Positions 25,931 through 38,248 of a stretch of 64,000 bases of DNA are shown piece by piece. This stretch comes from Lathyrus oleraceus (Eukaryota > Streptophyta > Magnoliopsida > Fabales > Fabaceae), in contig NC_066581.1 in NCBI RefSeq assembly GCF_024323335.1, positions 184,218,830 to 184,282,829 of the forward strand. Reading direction: 5' to 3'. Every line of letters begins with the position of its first letter. Position 1 is the first letter of the stretch. The notes under the pieces were generated by a model. The model made no database searches, was not told where the DNA came from, and worked only from the letters and a program-made list of their open reading frames with translations. The position numbers and the translations under genes are program-made.

Positions 25931-28900
25931 TGTAAGACCCCAAATTTGATGCTAAGATCCCTCATGATATCTCATCATATGCATTAGCTTTTGGATCACA
26001 CCTCCACATCCTCCTTAACCCTCATTCGTTGGGTTTACATTGGGAGAGATCACCAAGCATATTTGATTGTATCATAATTTTTTTTCATTATTTACTAACC
26101 AAAATGCCAAAATATATGTTTATGTATAGTTTGTTGCTTTTGTAGGTGATATGTGTGTTCACCCATGCTATATCAAGCTCATATCTAGGGTTTGAGACCC
26201 TCAGTGCAAGGATACCAATCAAGAAATGGTCCACAATGGCTCTATAAATCATATATGGATCCCCATGATCTTCACATATCATTTTGATCAAGAATTCATC
26301 AAGAGTTTGAAGCTTGTTTGCCTTGGAAACCCTAATTCATCTGGGTATCTTGTGTGACTTCTTCAACAAGTTTATTCAACATTTGATCAAATATTTCAAG
26401 GGATACTTCATATTACATCATCCTACATATATATGATCCTCCATGAGTCCCAAAAATTCAAGATAATGTCAAGCTAGCAAGATGGTTCATGGTGGTTGAC
26501 CAGAGAAAGTCAACTCGGCAAAACTAGTCAACAACTTTTTGTCATATGAAAATTATTACAAGATATAATTTACTCAAAATGACATTACAAACAACTTTCA
26601 TGTTGAGGTCAAGAGCTAGTTTTTCTTGGAAAATCATTGTTTATGATGAAAGATTATAGGTCATTTTGTCTGAACCCTAGTTTGGAGGTCAACTTCCCAA
26701 GACCATAACTTGCTCAATTTTTATGAGATGAAATCCATTAAAATTCCATGATAAAATTAAAGATGTATACTTCAACTTTTATATTTGGAGGAATTTCAAA
26801 TTCAACTTGCAAGTGCATGTGCCAAGAGGAAACATTATAGGTCATTTTGGACCATTACCATTGAACAAGTGATTTTCCTCAACTTCAATAATGCATAACT
26901 CCTTTATGACAAATCCAAATGGGGTCAAATTTGTGACAAAATTTAAGAGGTTTTAAATAGATACAACTTTTATGAAGGAACTGTTTTCATTTGAAGTCCA
27001 TAGCAAAAGTTATTCATGGTGGAAGAAGTGAACATATGGCTTGGTACTTAGAAAATTTTCAAATATGTTTGATTTTCCAAACTTCCACCTTAAAATTCAT
27101 CACGATCCAAGCTTCAAATGAAAAATTGTTAAACATGAAAGTTGTTCCCCTTGATCTCACCTTTCTAAAAAAGTCCAAGATCGTCTCATTTGGATCAGTA
27201 TTGAAGGACTTGCGCATGGGTGCAATGTGAAGTACCATTTGGGAGAATTTCATGATCCAATTCAATTCAATTCAATAATGCATGGCTTAATCCAACACCT
27301 TCAGCATGACATGTGCAGACTTTTGGACCTTTGCCAATCATTCTTTGGGCTTTGTACACGCCCATGCAAGCTCATGATAAAGGTTGTTATTTTTTAACAT
27401 TGAAAAGAAAATGTGTAGAAAGCAATGGCATTGGCTATAAATACATAAGCAATGAGATTAGAACTTCATCAACACCTTGCCCAAGCTTTGCTAGACTGAT
27501 CCAAACCCTCATTTCCATAGAATTTCTGAAGATTTCCCTTGAAATCGAGCTTGAACTTCATCTTCTGTTTGGAAATTCAAACTCCAGCAATTCACTTCCC
27601 TTTTCATCTCAATTGGTTTCTGCAAGCAAGCGGAAGAGAAAGCAAGCAAATCCAGATCAAGATCAACTAAATTTGAACAAACTCGAATGTGATTTTTCAG
27701 AAACTTCATCTTTTCGATTCTCTCTCAATTCTTCACCATTCTTTGTGATTTTTGGTTGGCTGAAGTCCTAGCAATATAGGCAACAAGATTGAGTTACTTT
27801 GAGGTTAAATCGAAGCAACTCAGTTCATGATCCTCAAAATTCAAATCCCTGTATCTTTTTATATACTTGGAATTGGAGAAAATTGACGCCAGATTCAAGC
27901 TCTTGAGCATTTTTTCTTTAAATCCATGTCTTTGTTTTTCATTTTGGTGATGGTTGATGGTGGACCAGTCCGGTGAGGTCCACCGGAGAAGAAGACCGGA
28001 GCCCTAGCTCCGGTGATGTGTTGTCACACCTCTCAACCACAGGATCCATTCAAAATGTTTTAATCTTCGCCCTTGGTTCTGATTACCACGCGTACAACGC
28101 ATTTGACTTGATGCATGTTGGAACACGCGCGTGTGACCATCAGATCTGCCACCTTAATTAATGAGGGAGATCAGATGGCCCCTGATTTTCCATATTTTCT
28201 GATTTTTCATTTAATTGTGTTATTTTGATTAATTCTTATTAATTTCATTTTTAATCCAAAAAATATGGGACTTTCACCAAAAATCTTTAAATATTTTTCT
28301 CTTTCATTTTATGAATTAAAATTATTTTTTGGATTAATTTTGGTATTTTTCATGAATTAATTGTTTTTTTTGCATATTTTAAATTGTTTAAAAATACTTC
28401 TGACTTTTCAAAAACCATGAAATTTGTTGTCTAAGGTCCTTTGACCTTCATTAACCTGGGATAAATCTCTTGGCCATTTATTTGGTGTTTTGAAGAGGTT
28501 TTAGGTTTTGGCCAAATTAAATTGAATTTAAATGCATTTTTAATTGATTAATTGTATAGAAATTATGTTGAGCCATTTTTATTGACTTGTGATGTTTGAC
28601 TATGTGTTTGGGTCTTGGTCAAGGTTGATTTGACTTTTGTTGAGTTAAAATCATTGGATTTAGGGGATTGATGAAATGTACATTTCATCTCCCAAAATGA
28701 ATGGATGATTTTAATTTGATAAAATTCCTCCCATGACCAATTTGTGTTTCTCTCATCTCCCCTCTCTCTTCATCTTCAATCCCATTCTTTCCCATCCCTT
28801 TCATTGACCAATGACATCTCAACATCCCAAAGCTAATTGGTTCATAAATAACTTTGTGTTAGATGAACCAATACAAGTATGGATGAAATATGTCCATCCC

Positions 28901-29800
28901 TTTGTCCTTTTCTTTTAGTGTGTGGTATGTTTTAGGAGTTTGGTTCATTATACCAAATCTCTAACATGCACTAACACCCTAATTTCTATTGCCCGGTCTC
29001 AGATAGTTATGACTTCTACATAAGTCCAATTACGATTGCTTAACATAGAGCTAAATTTTGACCCTAAAAGGCATATCATTCTAGTAAGTGGGATTGTAAG
29101 TCTCCCCCTTTTCATGGTATTATGTGGAAACTTGGCCTTTTTTCCTTCCTATGGAAGATGTCTTGGTTCAAGGATCCATGCTTGTGAATAGAGGGTTGAG
29201 TGTTCTCCAAAGAATGACTTAAACATTTGAAAAGTAAAACATCACTAACATCTAATCGACTAACATTTGACTAACTTGTATTAATATTGCTTTTATCTTC
29301 AAGTCATTTACCTTATGCAATTTAATTTCAAGTCATTTACCATTCATTTGTCATTTACATAACATTTAATTTGTTTATGTTTATGTCATTTTCACTTTGC
29401 TCATTTGAGCCATATATTGTGATTGTATATATTTGTTTGTGTTTCTTGTTTGTGTTTGTGGTCTGAGGACCTTAAAATACTTAATAAAAAACAAAAACCC
29501 TAAAAAAAATTGTATGGACTGTTGGGTGTGATATAAGCTTTTGGACTTAGAATTAGTCAACATTCCCTTTGCAAAAGGACTTGGCCAATACCAACATTCA
29601 GAGATCAAGTTGTTGTAATTGGAGCTTTCATCTGATGCAAGTATTGGGATCCACTAGAATTCATCTGCTACATGGTCTTGATACAACAGTTATTTTGGTC
29701 TCATGCTACACCTTATTTTGAGCAAAAATCAAGAAGTGTTTCATCTGATACATGAGAAGACAAAGAAGACTATTAGCCGTGGATTTATTTTCTTGGATGT
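25931..29800 (+). repeat. 5' LTR of B, first part
   Basis: Begins TGTAAGACCCC. U3 contains diverged blocks marked by TATAGGTCATTTTG. The promoter is TATAAATA at 27436-27443, and R would begin some 30 bases downstream. The homologous start in the 3' LTR at 48031 shares this box (49547-49554). The segment ends in GATGT (29796-29800), the left copy of the target duplication of H. Confidence 0.9.
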
Positions 29801-32800
29801 TGTAAGACCCTAATTTTGACCCTAAGATCCCTCGTGGCATCATATCATTGCTCATTGCATTGTCTCAAGGATCATAGCATGTGTGGCTCCTTAACCCTAG
29901 GGTTGGGACTTGTGTGAGTTGGTTTGAAACCACCAAGCATGATTGAATTGTATATTATTGCTTTTCTTATTTTTTTTACTAACCAAAAGCACAAAAATAT
30001 GTCACTAACTTGTTTTGTTTTGAAGCTCAAGCAATCATGAGATCCTTTGCTCCTAGGAGGCTCCTATGCTCATTGAAATGGCTAGATGAAGATGAAAGCA
30101 AGCATGAAAATGGTTATCAAAGCTCTAAATAATCATATATGTCTCCAAAGTATCTCAATTTGCCAATTTGATCAAGATAAACCAAAGGGCTTGAGGATTG
30201 TTTCCCAAGGAAACCCTAATTCAACTGTGAATTAACTGTGCCTTGCTCATGAAGCAACCTCAACCTATGATCAAATTCAATCAAAGGAAATTTTTTAATT
30301 CATCATTTTATGCATATATGAGCTTATGTGAGTATCCTCAATCATTCATTCATAAAGATTTGAAGTTTGGACTTGAGAAGTTGACCAGTCAAAGTCATAT
30401 GACCAAATTGAAATCCACTAAGACCTAACTTTTGATGTGTTTGTCAAATGAAGATGCTCCCAAGATAAAACATGTTCTTAAGAACCATATGAACAACTTT
30501 AATGTTAATCAAAAATCCATTTGAAACTTGGAAGGTCATCATTCATTTCAAAACATTATAGATCATTTTTAATGAAACCCTAATTTTGGGTCAACTTCCC
30601 AAGGACCTAACTCCTTCATTGTTTATGATTTTGAGGTGAGACCAATTGAATTGGAAAGCTTAAGATGTATAATTCAAATGTTATGTTGGACAAAATTTCA
30701 TAATCCTAAAATAAACACATGTGATAATACAAAACATTATAGGTCACTTTGGACCAAATCCATTGAATCTTGAAAATGTCCAACTTCAAGTGTCCATAAC
30801 TTTCTCATCAAAAATCCAAATGATGTAAAATTTAAGTCCAAATTGATCATCTTGACAAGATCTACAACTTTGATGTCGAAGATGTTTCCATTTGAGGATT
30901 GAATCATTGAAACAGAAGGGCTTGAAGTTGGTCACTTTTGGCAAATTTTTCAAAGACATGTTTTGTACCTCAAACTTCATGATCAGTTTTCATAAATTTC
31001 CAAACTCCAAATGGATTTTTGTCCAACATAGATTTTTTTCCTTATGTCAAGACCTTTCCAACCATTAATTACATGCCTATGTTTAGATTTTCCATGAGTG
31101 ACTTTCGAAGAGGGGAACATTTATGCCCAATTATGGAATTCACATTGAATCTTCATGCACAAGCAATTGCAATTCAAATTGCACGTTCATTTCACTTCAG
31201 AGTGATATCAACTTGCATTTTCAATTGGTTTTGGGGCTCACATGCGCCTGTACAGGCCCATGCATGGAGGATCCAATGATCATGCACACGAGTATTTTCC
31301 CTCCCTGCCTTGCACCTCAGCTATAAATACCATGCTTGCTTCATTCAATTTTGAAACTTAAGGCTACCTGAAGCTCTACAGAATTGAAAACTCAACCATA
31401 CCAAAGGAATTCTCATTTTTAATTTCTCATTTTCAAGTTTGAATTTCAACAAAATCAGTTGATCTTCAATACTTATTCCTTAGCCTTGCATTCATATTAC
31501 ACCTCAAGATCAATTTGGAAGCAAGAGATTGGTTGGATCGTGCTGTTTAAAGCTGCACTTCAAAGGTTTACATCTAACTTTTTTTGATCTGAATCCCACC
31601 ATGTAATGTGAATTTCTTGTGTTCAAATGGTTTTCTGAAGTCCTCGTGCAAGAGGCAAGCCAATGGTGGCTTTGATTTCATGTTTTAGAACATTTCAGTT
31701 TGAACACCTGGAAATTCAAGCTCAGATTTCTCATTTTATAGAGATCTTGAGAGAAATCTAAGGTTACAAGGGTGATGTACATCACCCCAGCTTCATTTTG
31801 GTATAAGGCTCGCGCGTTTTGGTTGAGGTTTGAAAACCTGCAACTGGTGGCCGGATGTAGTTAGCTCACCAGAGAAGACGGTGGTTTCCACCACCGTCCC
31901 CACGTGGATGCCTTGTGTCCATTGGATCTCACATGCATGATCTAATCCTGGCATTTGTTTCTTATGACTTTTTTTAATTCATGGTGTGATGCATTTGACT
32001 GTGGACCATGGTATGCGCGCGCTTCTGGACCATTAGATGTTGTCACGTCAATTAATGAGTTCCATCCAGCGCTCCCTGTTTTTTCATATTTTCTAATTTC
32101 TGTTTTATTTTTCTTTTATTCCATTTATTTTCAAAAATTCATAACTATTTCATTTGGAATCACAAAAATATGAGACCAATTGCAAATTTTTTTTTTAAAA
32201 ATCTAGTTTCATAATCTGATTTTTAGTTATTTTTGTGATTCCATTTAATATTTTTTGTAAATTATTTTGTTTTTAATAGTTTTTAATTCATTTTAATTAC
32301 TTTTTGATATCCAAAAATTCCAAAAATATTTTCTTAACACATATGGATCATGATAAGTCTATGAAAAATATTCTCATCAATTTCTTAATTGATTTGAGGT
32401 TTATTTGAGATTTTAGCTCATTTGTGTTATTTTTCTTGATTTTTAATTGTTTTAAAATAGTTTCTGTTTTCAAAAAATGTTGAGAAAATTTGTCAAACCT
32501 TGTTTGACCATGTTATGACTTATGATGATTCAATTGGACTTATTCAAGTTGATTTGAATTGAATTTGAAGTTTGACCATATTTTATTCATTTTTCTTTTA
32601 TGCTTTATTTTAATTCCAAAAATACCAAAAATATGTTTGACCTTTATTGACTTCTAATATTCATTTCTCTTCTGTTTACCATTGGTTGATGTTGATTTCA
32701 TTCACATTTGATCATTGTGTTTTGATTATGTCATTTGATTTCTCCTTTTGTCCATTTTCATTTCATCTTCATCTTCTTCTTTTTATTTTGGCCAATGAGT

Positions 32801-34693
32801 TAATGATTTATGGTTAGCCTTGACATATGAGAGGCTTAACCTTCTTTGATCCAAATCAAACTCAACTTGATCAAAGATCAAGTGAGTTGCTTTGTGTCCA
32901 AGAAAGGTTGCTTCTTGGTCAAACAAAGAACCTAAAATCCATACAAGGCCTTTCTCTTTTCTTTTGGCATGGCAAGTTGTAGGAGCTTGGCTTACTAGTC
33001 ATGATCTCTAACTTGTGTTTATTTGCCTATAGTTTTATTGACCGACCTCAGATAGGTGTGACTACTACATTAGTCCACTTACGATTGCTTAATATAGCGC
33101 TAAATTGTCTTATGACACACTAACATTAACTACTAACACTAACTTTAATTCAAGCATTTAATTCTTGCAATTTACTTTAATGCAATTTAATTTCTTGCTC
33201 ATTTATTCATATTGCCTTTTCCCTTTGCTCACTTGAGCTCATATTTTATGTTTATGCCATTTTCCTTTTACTCACTTGAGTCCATTATTGTATATAAATA
33301 TATTGTTGTTTTGTGTTTATTTTGTGATTGTTTGTGTGAACCCAATGCAAAAAGGAGAAAAGACTTAAAATTAGGACCTTACCTATGCTTAATGGAGTTC
33401 AAGAGCAACTAAGCCTCATGCCTTTATAATGCTAAATTTGTTGAAGAGCAACTAGGCCTCATGCCTTTAGAATGCTTAATCTTAAAAATTGACTTCAAAG
33501 GATCACCAATCTAAAATCATTCTTTGTCCATTCCTCTTATTGCATTGTGAACTTTTTGATTGTTTGTTCTTGTGTGATAGGGATTCCAAACTTGAGATGG
33601 TAAGAAAGACCATTGTCATGGATAGCCAAGTTAAGAGAGACAAGCCAAATGGAGATCCTAGGAGCTTGAATGTGATACTTGGTTGGTTACTTGAGTTAAT
33701 TGCTTGTTGCTTGCTAAGTCCAAAGGAAAGGAGAATCTTGAATCATCTTTATGATCTCAAGAAAGGAACTCCAAGGGTTTTATCTCTTCTCTTATCTTTG
33801 CATGTTTAGGACTAGCCCTTCTCTTCTTCTCTCCACTCTAACCCAAGCCAAACTCATTATGCAAACATTGACATTGTTCTCAAATTAGAAACCTAGGTCA
33901 TATGCCTTTGATTTTTCAAACTCTTTTCACTAATACTCATTGTAAATGAACCTTAAGTCAACTTTGACCTCATTTTGTGAATACTTCTAATTTGTAAATA
34001 CAACTCACTTAAGTTGTTTTGTGGTTCCAATGACCACCTTTGCTAAACCTTTTCATAAACATTAGTTATTAGGTTTGACTTATCATAGTGGTTGATGTAA
34101 ACCTCACCTTATCCTTAGTGATTGGACTATAAGTCTTCCATACTTATTATAGGGTGGATCCCTCACTAGTATGTTGAAGCTCTCCTCACATTGTGGATTG
34201 TTGGTTTAGGTTGAGTTTTCTCCCTTTGATAACAAAAGACCTTAAGGATTTTGACAAATCAATTCACCAATATTTAGAGATTTTTACCCTGAACTACAAG
34301 GTTTTGATCCTACCTTTGTGATGGTACATAGGCAATGGGTTTATCCATTCAAACAACAAATTTGTAAATAATTTGTATATTCTTTTTTCATCTCCCCAAT
34401 CTTGTTTGCACAAATGTTTTCATAAATACCAACCCACAATACCCATTTGCAAAAAGGGCTCCCTTAGAGTACTAAGGATGTTTTGGGTGCTTAAAACCTT
34501 CCCATTTCATAACCAACCCCCTTACCCAGATCTCTGACATTTTTATTAGTTTTTGATTTGATAAAACTTCTTACTCGGTTTTTGTTCGCTTTCTAACCTT
34601 TCCTTTGGATAAATAGAAGTGCGGTGGCGACTCGAATTGTATGCTTACTTTTGATTTAGTCAATAAATCTAAAGGTAACGAATACCCCCTACA
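29801..34693 (+). mobile_element. Solo LTR H of an Ogre-like element
   Basis: A 4893-bp LTR starting TGTAAGACCC and ending CCCCCTACA, with no internal region, flanked by GATGT on both sides (29796-29800 and 34694-34698). The LTR D carries the uninterrupted form of the target (inverted, about 54035-54060: CTTGGATGTGGC), which confirms the insertion point. H has a TATA box (31322-31329), a 53-bp duplication near 33402-33480, and the R/U5 landmarks GGTTTTGATCC, GGGTGCTTAAAACC and GGTGGCGACTCG (34623-34634). Such single LTRs arise by recombination between two LTRs of one element. Ends and family resemble B. Confidence 0.93.
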
Positions 34694-34698
34694 GATGT

Positions 34699-35561
34699 GG
34701 CCATCTTTATTTGATGCCTTTCTCTTCATATTGCTAAGTGTTTGTTGATTATCGCTTGATTCAAAAGTCCAAAGGGAAAATGGGTGTTCTATATGACATT
34801 TTTGTCAGTTGGATTGCATCCCATTGATCATATCTTTTCAACTCTTAACTTTTAATTTTGTGCTTAGGATTAGTCTCTTCATCTCCTCCCACTTCTGAAA
34901 TTTCAAATCTCTCCCCCCTTTCAAAAACTTTCTTTGTTTGTTATTTCAATCTTAGACATGTTTTAAATTAGAAACTTTGGCCTTATGCCGTTGCATTTTT
35001 TTAAACTCTTTTCTTAAATCAAACTTGTAAATAAATCTAATCATATTGATTTAAAATTTCAAAAGATAAAAAGAACTAACACTCATTCAAACTTTCGGGC
35101 CTTTTGTGCCTCTTTTAAACTTAACTTTTTATTAAAAATAATCCACTCATTTTGAAATTGTTACCACAAACTACGAGGTTTTGATCCCTCTTTTTTATGT
35201 TGGGTAGGCACAAGTCTGAAGGTCTTGTCAAACAAAAAAATATAATCAATGAATTCTTTTCTCATCCCTACATTCTATTTATCCTCAAACATCATTTATA
35301 CCAAAACACATACACACATAAAAAAAGGGCTCCCTAGGAGTATGTAGGACACTTTGGGTGCTAACACCTTCCCTCTGTGTAACCAACCCCCTTACTTGTA
35401 ATCTCTGACATTTTATTAGTTTTGATTTGAAAACTTCTTAAATTTGGGTTTTGTTCGTAATTTTCCCCTTTCCTTTGGAAACAATAAAAGCACGGTGGCG
35501 ACTCTGGTTTTATTGACGTTAAGTTTATCCATAGCTTAATAGTCATGAATTTACCGCTATA
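34699..35561 (+). repeat. 5' LTR of B, last part
   Basis: Continues B's LTR after H to ACCGCTATA at 35561; ACCGCTACA in related LTRs shows one change. It holds GGGTGCTAACACCTTCCC (35355-35372), an AATAAAAG (35482) and GGTGGCGACTCTGG (35494-35507). LTR D matches this part in inverted form (53196-54055). Confidence 0.9.
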
Positions 35562-35570
35562 GAAATTAAG

Positions 35571-35588
35571 TGGCGACTCTGCTGGGGA
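35571..35588 (+). promoter_or_regulatory. Primer binding site of B (tRNA-Arg)
   Basis: TGGCGACTCTGCTGGGGA lies nine bases after the LTR end. It is the complement of a tRNA-Arg 3' end including CCA, as described for Ogre elements. The first 11 bases are also present inside the LTR at 35496-35506. Confidence 0.92.
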
Positions 35589-36487
35589 GTAGTCCTCAGT
35601 GGGTTTAGCATACTTTTTTATGTGTATATATTTGTATATTTGATGTTTGTATACTTGTTTGTATGATATAATATGCTTGTTCTGCTTGGTGATCTCTAAG
35701 TGGTGAGATAAGTTCTAACCCTAACTTGAGTGCAATTAAGATATGAGGATGGTATAGTCATGTTCGACTTGTGTGGAGTAGTCCTTAACAAGTTGGCCTG
35801 AGACCCATCTACTCAGTGGAGACCCTTTTAGAGTTACTATTGTCACACGAGTTATTTGTGGATAAGCATTACTTTCTCTGATTTGGGGTCCGAGAAGCTG
35901 AGGACCGTAGAACATTTAACCTAACTTGGCTTATTTAGGACGTAGTGCGGAGACTATTCAGGTGTAGACTTGATAACAGTTGTTATGCGATACTACACTC
36001 AGACGAGTTTCTCTTGAGAATATTATGGGTTGATGAGTCAGTAATCCTAACATATAATATTCGATATATGAGATTAAGACTATGGGAACTTTTTAGAACA
36101 TGATCTACAAGTTGATATCCTTAGTACACTCCTTTGGGGATGGTTCTTAACCCGACTCCATGCTCGTGACTCACAACAAACCCTTTGATTCTTGGTTGAT
36201 CCGATCAAGTCTTGTCAATATCAATGGAACTTGGGTGTTGATAAGGTGAAAACCATAATCCTCCAAAATGGATGATTGATCTTGACAATGACTTGATCCA
36301 TCCATTGACCTTTGTTTGTGCTTGCCTTGTGTGTGATCCCTTGTTTGTGATTGTTGCATTCATGCATACATGCGCATCATGTCCTTCATCAAAGAAAGTA
36401 AATTTCAAGGAACTAAGGTCTTCTTTGCAAATATTTTCAGACCATAGATTATGGATGAAGGAACACTAAGAAGTACAATTTAAGATG
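35589..36487 (+). other. Leader of B between PBS and ORF1
   Basis: About 0.9 kb without a supported gene. It is the usual place for packaging signals, but I see no particular structure. GAGGACCGTAG-like and TTGATCTTGACAA stretches occur once each. Confidence 0.5.
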
Positions 36488-37951
36488 TCCTGATTTGAAA
36501 GAGCTAAGGAAGTTAGCATCCTTTGTATTAGATCCTTTAGACTTCAAGCAATGTTATGGGAAGCTTTTATGGTATCTACTAATATGGTTGAAGGACTCTT
36601 GAGTGTGTTGGTTCAGTTCTATGATCCTCTCTACCGTTGTTTCACTTTTCCCGATTATCAGCTTATGCCTACGTTAGAAGAGTATGCCCATCTCTTGGGA
36701 ATACCCGTTTTTGACAAAGTGCCGTTTAGTGGATTGGAAGAGATTCATAGATCTCATATCATGGATGAAGCTCTTTACTTGAAGAAGTCTGAGATTGAGG
36801 CTCATTGGGTGAAGAAAGGAGGAGTGTTTGGGTTGACTTCTGAGTTCCTCATTGGAAAAGCTATTGTCTTTGCTCAAGCCGGTAGTGTGGACGCTTTTGA
36901 AGCAATCTTTGTTTTGCTCATCTATGGTTTGGCTATGTTCCCTAACATTGAAGATTTTGTTGATGTCAATACCATTAGAATCTTCTTGATTGGGAATCAT
37001 GTTCCAACGTTGTTGGGTGATGTGTATTTCTCTGTGCATCTAAGGAATTCTAAAGGTGGTGGAACTATTGTATGTTGTATTCCTCTTCTATACAAGTGGT
37101 TTATTTCGCACTTGCCTCAGACGCCTGCTTTTCTGGAGAACAAGCAATGTTTAAGGTGGTCTCAGAGACTTATTTCTCTCACTAATGATGATATTGTTTG
37201 GTATGATTCTGCATTGAGTAGTGTGGATATTATTGATAGTTGTGGTGAATTCTCTAATGTACCTCTCATTGCTACACAAGGAGGAATCAACTATAACCCT
37301 GCTTTGGCTCGTCATCAACTTGGGTTCCCCTTGAGAGATAAACCTAATAACACTCAGTTAGAAGGTCTTTTCTATCAAGAGGGTAAAGATCCCCAACATT
37401 TGAAGCAGAAGATGATTCATGCTTGGCATAATGTGCATAGGAAAGGAAGATTCGAGCTTGGTCCGTGCAATTGTGTAGTTTTGTAAGCTTACACAATTTG
37501 GGTGAAAAAGATAGCTTTGGAGTTGAAGATGTTGTATGCTTGTGAAAGACCTATGTCTTTGGTTGTGGCTGAGCCATCAACTCCCCCTAACCAAGATGTA
37601 GAGGAGTTGGAACACACACTTGCTAAGATGAAACAAGAAAGAGACATGTGGGAAGAGTGGTTCCATGCTTTAAGCAGAAAGCATGAGGAGTTGCAGATTG
37701 AGTCAAAGGACAAAGACGCACTTATTGAACTCCTTGAAGACCGAGCAGTGAAGAGATAGAGAGAGCCAGAGGGTTCATCTTCTTCTAGCATGCCTCAGCC
37801 TTCCGGTGCTTGGAAGAAGATTGTCGATCAGCTTGTCCTTGAGAAAGCTCAGATGAAGACATCTTTTGAGTCCGAGATTCGATGCATCCGAAGGAAGTAC
37901 GTGCCCACAGCCAGATCATCTGATACCGTTGCTAGGGGATCCTTGGGATGA
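36488..37951 (+). pseudogene. ORF1 of B: extra Ogre protein with a plant-mobile-domain-like region (broken)
   Basis: Ogre elements carry an additional ORF before gag, of unknown function. Here its N-terminus is recognisable from about 36488 (DLKELRKLASFVLDP) in one frame. The main part is at 36551-37486 in another frame, so a frameshift lies near 36590. The main part shows VQFYDPLYRCFTFPDYQLMP and LEEYAHLLGIPV, a pattern resembling the plant mobile domain and proteins often labelled DUF7745 (from memory). A TAA at 37484-37486 and a TAG at 37757-37759 interrupt the same frame. The continuation (37502 onward) is rich in Glu and Lys with a likely coiled coil. The frame finally ends at TGA 37949-37951. 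It stands separate from gag, with a 300-base spacer. Confidence 0.78.
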
Positions 37952-38248
37952 TTAGTTTCCTTTTCTCTTGTATTTGTATTTTGGTCTCTGAAATTGTACT
38001 CAGTGTAATCCTTCCAAATTTTATGAATAAAAAGAGATTTTTATGGTGAATCAAATTATTATTATTATTATTTAATATTTGCAAATAGAACTTCATACGT
38101 TCCTTGAAATTAAAACAATAAAAAACATTGCATTTCATGCATCATTTGCATAACATGTTTTCTTCTTCTAGATGTCTTATCGGTTATTCTTCTATGCTTC
38201 AGCCAAGCTGCTCACCGATACAACACTCGCGCCAATCAACCAAAGATT
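37952..38248 (+). other. Spacer between ORF1 and gag with AATAAA
   Basis: The spacer holds TTGTATTTGTATTTTGG followed by AATAAA (38026-38031), an arrangement like a plant 3' end (far-upstream TTGTA-type and near-upstream AATAAA signals). No gene is seen. Confidence 0.55.

Noticed and set aside
27313..27771. Open frame of 152 codons in LTR of B
   Set aside because: It lies across the TATA box and R region of an LTR, is not kept in the 3' LTR (49440-49669), and has no recognisable domain.
33489..33809. Frame of 106 codons in solo LTR H
   Set aside because: Inside an LTR, no domain, no matching frame in related LTR sequence.
35571..35588. Possible tRNA gene fragment
   Set aside because: It is only the 18-base complement of a tRNA 3' end next to an LTR, i.e. 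the primer binding site.
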